NCBI GenBank assembly: GCA_937926555.1
Contig: CALAZX010000107.1
Coordinates: 1-18,407 of the forward strand
From: an uncultured Negativicutes bacterium
GTDB taxonomy: Bacteria; Bacillota; Negativicutes; Acidaminococcales; Acidaminococcaceae
Direction of reading: 5' to 3'
Length of the DNA: 18,407 bases
The position numbers and the translations under genes were made by a program. This document shows positions 14,704 through 18,407 of the stretch, piece after piece; within the stretch, counting starts at the first letter, position 1, and each line of letters opens with the position of its first letter. The notes under the pieces were generated by a model. It searched no databases and was not told the origin of the DNA. It saw only the letters and a program-made list of their open reading frames with translations.

Positions 14704-16365
14704 TCACTCCCCCACCACCTGTCTCAGTTTCTCGCCGGTGCGGTAGCCGATCCAGCTGCCGATGCTGCTGTAGAGCACGCCGTTCACCAGCATGTACAGC
14801 GCCAGGTACCAGTCGGCGTAGTACAGCCGGTAGAAGAACATCATCTGCTGCAGGTTGACGAAGCTCATGAAAGCGTCCGCCACGCCCAGCAGCAGGGCCA
14901 CTCCCAGCATGTAGCGCCCGGTGAGCTCCTTCCGCCGGAAGAAGCCGCAGAGCCGCAGGGCCGCCTCCAGCACGGCGATGTTCACGGAGAGGCTCAGGAG
15001 CCCCAGGGGTGTGAAATGGCCGAACATGACGCAGGACAGCATGTAGCGGATCAGCAGCATCAGGGCCAGCACGCCGGGTTTCCGGTACAGCACCAGCAGC
15101 GCCACGATCAGCAGGTAGGACATGATCCCCGTCAGGAGCCCCGTCACCCGGGAGGAGAAAGGTCCCAGCACAGCGTGGAGCAGGTCTCCCAGGCGGGTGG
15201 AGGGCAGCGAGATGCCGCCGAAGGCGATGGCCGCAAAAAGGGACACGGTGATGGCGCCTCTGGCACCCATCTCCCGGATGAACTTCCGGATCCGTCCCAG
15301 CTGCAGCAGCACGGCGAAGAGGCAGAGGAAGGAGAATCCTACGGCCATCAGGCCGATACTCCGCTTCTTGGCGATGGTCACCGGCACCTCCTGGACCTTC
15401 TCCTGGCCGTTGCCGGAGATGGTCACCCGGAGGCTGTAGTCTCCCGCCAGCACCGTGAAATAGTCGATATACAGGGGCAGGATGAAGGTCTGGCTCTTCT
15501 TGCCGTCCAGGGAGATCAGCGCGCTGGTCTCCCACTGGTCGCCGGTATCCCCGGCCCAGCCGCCTTCGCCCCCCTCATGGTTGGTCTTGCCGGCGGTGAC
15601 CAGGCCCTGGACCGGTTTCCCGGTGACCTTGTCCACCAGTTGGGCCTTGAACTTCAGCATGCGGATATCCTTCTGGGGGTTCCGCATGTCCAGCAGCAGG
15701 AAGGTGGCGGGATGGTTGAAGACGGCGGACCAGTTGGTGGCGCCGTCGCCGGTCATCCGGTTGCGGAAACTCTCCAGGGAGGTGTCCCTCACGTAGATGA
15801 CGCCCTCCTCCGACCGCTGGTCCCGGTTTCCCAGGTTGTCCACCGGCAGGGTCACGGACTGGATGTACCAGTTGAACTTCTTGTTGTCTTTTTTCTTCGT
15901 GTGGGCGGCCTCCAGGTTCTCCGTGGCGCCGGCGGCGTCATAGGTGAAACGGACGGTCCGCTCCTCCTCCCATTCCGGCGTCCTCAGCCGGACGGTGAGG
16001 CTCTTCTCCCCCGAGGGGGTGCCGGGACGGGCCTGGAGGTAGACCAGGTCGAAGTTCCGCCCGTAATTGGCGTCCAGGCGCCAGCGGGCCTTCCCGTCAT
16101 GCCAGCCCTCCTTGTCCAGGGCGGTGAAGCCCTTGGGCAGCTCCAGGGAGATGTCCACCTCCTGGGGCCGGGGGATGTCGTAGCTTGTCAGATCGATGTA
16201 CAAGGGCATGGTGCTCTGGCCTGTCACCGTATGGAGGGAGCGCTGCTCCAGGCTGTAGGGGTAGATCACGTCCACCTTGTTCCCCGCCAGGGCGCAGGCC
16301 GCCCAGCCCATGAGGAAGAGCAGCGTCAGCAGCACGCCCCGCAGGATGGTATTGCTTCTTCTCAT
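14704..16365 (-). CDS. Membrane protein: periplasmic beta domain fused to ECF S-component-like region
   Basis: A 553-residue protein. A signal peptide (hydrophobic 7-26, likely cleaved after ALA27) is followed by a ~305-residue extracytoplasmic region rich in alternating strands, resembling immunoglobulin-like sandwiches (for example 161-330). Six or seven membrane helices then occupy 336-540. The membrane part (LGDLLHAVLGPFSSRVTGLL, then LYRKPGVLALMLLIRYMLS) has the size and feel of a YkoE/ABC_cobalt-type S component. Its place just before a dual EcfA and EcfT gene supports that role: substrate capture in an ECF importer. The ATG overlaps the stop of the upstream ATPase gene as ATGA (16365-16362). 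The large periplasmic domain is unusual for an S component, which is normally about 200 residues. The function is inferred mainly from context. Confidence 0.68.
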   Translation of the reverse strand: MRRSNTILRGVLLTLLFLMGWAACALAGNKVDVIYPYSLEQRSLHTVTGQSTMPLYIDLTSYDIPRPQEVDISLELPKGFTALDKEGWHDGKARWRLDANYGRNFDLVYLQARPGTPSGEKSLTVRLRTPEWEEERTVRFTYDAAGATENLEAAHTKKKDNKKFNWYIQSVTLPVDNLGNRDQRSEEGVIYVRDTSLESFRNRMTGDGATNWSAVFNHPATFLLLDMRNPQKDIRMLKFKAQLVDKVTGKPVQGLVTAGKTNHEGGEGGWAGDTGDQWETSALISLDGKKSQTFILPLYIDYFTVLAGDYSLRVTISGNGQEKVQEVPVTIAKKRSIGLMAVGFSFLCLFAVLLQLGRIRKFIREMGARGAITVSLFAAIAFGGISLPSTRLGDLLHAVLGPFSSRVTGLLTGIMSYLLIVALLVLYRKPGVLALMLLIRYMLSCVMFGHFTPLGLLSLSVNIAVLEAALRLCGFFRRKELTGRYMLGVALLLGVADAFMSFVNLQQMMFFYRLYYADWYLALYMLVNGVLYSSIGSWIGYRTGEKLRQVVGE

Positions 16366-17213
16366 GGCGTGTCACCCGCCGGGCAGTCGCAGATGGCCCG
16401 GAGCAGTTCCGCCTCTTTCGCCGCCTCGTCCCTGTCCTCCCGGGTGGATATCTCCAGGAAGCCGTTCAGGGGGTTCTGCACCACAGAGACGTCGGCGCTG
16501 TAGGCCCGGCTGAGGATCTCCTCGGTGAACACCTCTTCCGGAGCCCCGTCAGCCAGCAGTCTCCCCTCTCCCAGGAGGAGGATGCGGCTGCAGTATTTCG
16601 CCGCCAGGTCCAGCTCGTGGACCACCATTAGGATGGTCTTCCCCTTCTCCGCCAGGGCCTTGGTGAAACGGAAGATCTCCTCCCGGTACACCATGTCCAG
16701 GCCGGGGGTGGGCTCGTCCAGGAACAGCAGCGGTGTCTGCTGGGCCAGCACCTTGGCCAGGAGGATGCGCTGCTTCTGGCCGCCGGACACCTGGGTCACC
16801 GGCCGGTCCGCCAGGTCCAGGGTGCCGGTATAGGCCATGCAGTCCGCCGCCAGCTTCTTATCGTACTCGTTCTCGCTCTCCCACCATTTCATGTAGGGGT
16901 AGCGGCCGGTGAGGACGATGTCCATGCCGGTGTAGCCGAAGCCGGTCTGGACCTGCTGCTGGAGATAGGCCACTTTCCGGGCCAGCTCCTTCTCCGCGTA
17001 GTCCTCCAGCTTCCGGCCGTAGTAGCGGATCTCCCCGGTCTGTGCCGGCAGCAGTCCGCGGATGGTCTTCAGCAGGGTGCTCTTCCCCGCGCCGTTGCAG
17101 CCGATGATGCCGATGAGCTCGCCGGTCTCCACGGTGGCGCTCAGGTCCCTGATGACCGTCTTGTGGCCGTAGCCGATGGTCAGGTTCTCCATTGACAGTA
17201 CAGTTTTATCCAT
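16362..17213 (-). CDS. FecE/BtuD-type ABC transporter ATPase
   Basis: A 283-residue cytosolic ATPase of the iron-siderophore/heme/cobalamin importer class. Walker A is GCNGAGKS (38-45), the Q-loop is AYLQQQ (82-87), the characteristic DIVLTGRYPYM segment is at 98-108, the signature is VSGGQKQR (142-149), Walker B is LLFLDEPTPGLD (162-173), and the switch histidine is H199. Such ATPases normally drive an FecCD-type permease; none is adjacent. Instead the gene is coupled by a 4-base ATGA overlap to the S-component-like membrane protein. The start ATG at 17213 has AAGGGG 8 bases upstream. A promoter and Fur-box-like sequence precede it. It may serve a permease encoded outside the window or belong to this ECF-like complex. 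Confidence 0.9.
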   Translation of the reverse strand: MDKTVLSMENLTIGYGHKTVIRDLSATVETGELIGIIGCNGAGKSTLLKTIRGLLPAQTGEIRYYGRKLEDYAEKELARKVAYLQQQVQTGFGYTGMDIVLTGRYPYMKWWESENEYDKKLAADCMAYTGTLDLADRPVTQVSGGQKQRILLAKVLAQQTPLLFLDEPTPGLDMVYREEIFRFTKALAEKGKTILMVVHELDLAAKYCSRILLLGEGRLLADGAPEEVFTEEILSRAYSADVSVVQNPLNGFLEISTREDRDEAAKEAELLRAICDCPAGDTP

Positions 17214-17265
17214 TGATCTTGCCCCTTATCCATATCATAATCCTGTGTAATAATCGCATGGTATT

Positions 17266-17284
17266 GTTAATAGAACTCATTATG
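17266..17284. promoter_or_regulatory. Candidate Fur box at the transport operon promoter
   Basis: The 19 bases match the classical Fur consensus (GATAATGATAATCATTATC) at 13 of 19 positions, including all of TCATTAT in the right half. The site covers the predicted transcription start next to the -10 element, a position where a bound repressor would block transcription. The match is moderate and the region is AT-rich, so chance is possible. Confidence 0.35.
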
Positions 17285-17286
17285 AT

Positions 17287-17315
17287 ATTGTACCGTATTT
17301 TACACAGTTTGAAAA
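17287..17315 (-). promoter_or_regulatory. Promoter for the FecE-ECF operon
   Basis: On the minus strand TTTTCA (17315-17310, four of six) is 17 bases from TACAAT (17292-17287, five of six). It lies between the receptor terminator and the ATPase gene, giving a 5' leader of about 65 bases. Confidence 0.55.
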
Positions 17316-17344
17316 GAGAAAGACGGCACAGCTGTGCCGCCTTT
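17311..17344 (-). terminator. Terminator between the TonB receptor and the ATPase gene
   Basis: On the minus strand an 11-bp stem with one mismatch, AAAGGCGGCAC (17344-17334) and GTGCCGTCTTT (17329-17319), closes on an AGCT loop. It continues into TCTCTTTTC. A further inverted pair (GACACGG near 17400 with CCGTGTC near 17355) lies just before it. The T-tract is imperfect, so some read-through into the next operon is possible. Confidence 0.6.
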
Positions 17345-17433
17345 CAGGAGGATAAGACACGGGGTCCGGCCGCTTTCCGGACCAGTGGTCCGTGTCCTGT
17401 AAGCTATTCTATTCTATGCGCTTTTCCCACGCA

Positions 17434-18407
17434 TCAGAAGCTGTACTTGCAGCCCAGCAGGAAGTTGAAGGGCGTGGTGAAGTACTCGGAGGATGCGGAG
17501 TAGTAGGTGATGTCCTTACGGTCCAGGATGTTGTTCAGGGACGCGAAGATGGAGATCTCCTTTTCCGGTCTGTACTCCAGGTTGAAGTTGGTCAGCAGGT
17601 AGGGTTTCGCTTCCAGCTTCTCCACGTAGGCATCCTTGCGGCTAGTCTTGCTGTTGGCCTTGTAGGAATGGCGTCCGGACATGTAGGCCGCGTTCAGGGC
17701 GGCGCTCCACTTGTCCATCCGGTAGGTCAGGCCGGTCTTCAGTTCCAGTCTGGCGTAATCGTCCTGCCAGCCGAAGTCATAGCCCAGCTTGTCGATGGAC
17801 TGGGTCTGGGGGTTGCCGTAGGTGGCGGACACGTTGTAGCCCAGGCCTTTGTCAACCACATAGGCGTATTCCGCCTCCACGCCGGTGTTCCGCAGGTTCT
17901 CGTTGCTGTAGGTGAACTTGTTGGTATCGCCGTCCCAGCTTGCGCTGATATTGTCGTCGATCTTGTAGTGGTAGACGGCGGTGCGCAGGAAGCGGTGCTC
18001 GTCGATGTTCTTCTTCCAGCCCAGCTCGTAGTGCATGCCCTTCTGGGATTTCAGGTCGGCCTTCTCGCCGTTGAGACCCTTCTTGTAGCTCTGGTACAGG
18101 GCGGGCATCTTGAAGGACTGGCCCACGCTGGCGTAGACGCTCTCGTCCGGGGTCAGCTTGTGCACATACTGCACCTGGCCGCTGAAGTTGCTGAAGTTCT
18201 GGCCGCCGGGGTCGCCGGTGGTCCAGGTCTCACGGGCGCCGAAGGTGATGTTGTTGGCGTCGTCCATGTTCCAGTCGTACTGGCCGTAGACGGAGAAGTT
18301 GTTGCGGCTCTGGGTGCCGCCGGTGGAGCCCGCCTCCGGTGCGCCGTCCACTACGGCAGCGCCGCCGGGGCCCTTCTTGTAATTCTGCTTCAGCTCGTCG
18401 GACTTGT
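17434..18407 (-). CDS. TonB-dependent outer-membrane receptor, C-terminal part
   Basis: The frame is open from the right edge to TGA at 17436-17434, giving about 324 residues of the beta-barrel C-terminal half; the plug and N-terminus lie outside the window. Marks of the family are alternating amphipathic strands with aromatic girdles, the segment VYASVGQSFKMPALYQSYKKG (loop and strand typical of siderophore/cobalamin receptors), ENLRNTGVEAEYAYVV, the late strand FASLNNILDRKDITYYS, and a terminal aromatic FNFLLGCKYSF with final Phe for BAM recognition. It imports a ligand through the outer membrane using TonB energy. Heme, siderophore and cobamide are all possible. A terminator separates it from the FecE-like gene on the same strand. 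Confidence 0.92.
   Translation of the reverse strand, partial: KSDELKQNYKKGPGGAAVVDGAPEAGSTGGTQSRNNFSVYGQYDWNMDDANNITFGARETWTTGDPGGQNFSNFSGQVQYVHKLTPDESVYASVGQSFKMPALYQSYKKGLNGEKADLKSQKGMHYELGWKKNIDEHRFLRTAVYHYKIDDNISASWDGDTNKFTYSNENLRNTGVEAEYAYVVDKGLGYNVSATYGNPQTQSIDKLGYDFGWQDDYARLELKTGLTYRMDKWSAALNAAYMSGRHSYKANSKTSRKDAYVEKLEAKPYLLTNFNLEYRPEKEISIFASLNNILDRKDITYYSASSEYFTTPFNFLLGCKYSF

Noticed and set aside
12718..16503. A 1261-codon open frame on the plus strand
   Set aside because: It is antisense to ecfT, the dual ATPase, the S-like gene and the end of the FecE-like gene, all with clear motifs. Its translation is rich in His, Gln, Gly and Val, typical of a GC-rich shadow frame.
17214..17433. 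Possible cobalamin riboswitch between receptor and FecE-like ATPase
   Set aside because: I could not find a B12-box-like conserved core; the structured parts are explained by the terminator, and the rest is promoter and operator sequence.

Overview
The window reads as chromosomal DNA from a diderm (Gram-negative-walled) Firmicute of the Negativicutes type. This is an inference. It rests on strong AAGGAG-type ribosome binding sites, a GC-rich coding background with AT-rich promoter regions, Firmicute-style genes (YhfC-like membrane proteins, an ECF transporter), and a TonB-dependent outer-membrane receptor that requires an outer membrane. Nearly every gene is on the minus strand; only the threonine aldolase is on the plus strand. 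Long plus-strand reading frames opposite the transporter genes are shadows.

Left part (1-5045). A HAD phosphatase, mtnP and mtnA (cut by the left edge) form a minus-strand methylthioadenosine salvage operon with a good promoter at 2623-2651. Next come a lipoprotein solute-binding protein of the iron/cobalamin class with its own promoter and terminator, and a divergent L-threonine aldolase. A degenerate 20-bp tandem repeat and a bidirectional terminator follow the aldolase.

Middle (5046-8476). Two tandem YhfC-like membrane proteins are evident paralogues; one keeps the putative metalloprotease residues and the other has lost most of them. An orphan mini CRISPR array (three 36-bp repeats, two spacers, no cas genes in the window) follows. 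Its last repeat runs straight into a terminator hairpin. On its other side lies an unusual region with two copies of a structured 50-bp module and a TTGACA promoter. Then comes a thioredoxin-reductase-like flavoprotein without the CxxC disulfide.

Right part (8538-18407). This is the most unusual section: a minus-strand transport locus. In transcription order it holds a TonB-dependent receptor (5' end outside the window), a terminator, a promoter with a Fur-box-like sequence, a FecE/BtuD-type ATPase, a membrane protein with a large periplasmic domain fused to an ECF S-component-like membrane part, a dual EcfA ATPase interrupted by an in-frame TAA, EcfT, an exported beta-propeller protein, and an MsbA-type ABC half-exporter. 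Overlaps and short gaps suggest coupled expression of the first four genes after the receptor. My inference is a receptor-linked uptake system for a metal chelate, heme or cobamide that combines FecE-type and ECF-type parts. The substrate cannot be read from the sequence, and the broken ATPase raises the question of whether the system still works in this strain.
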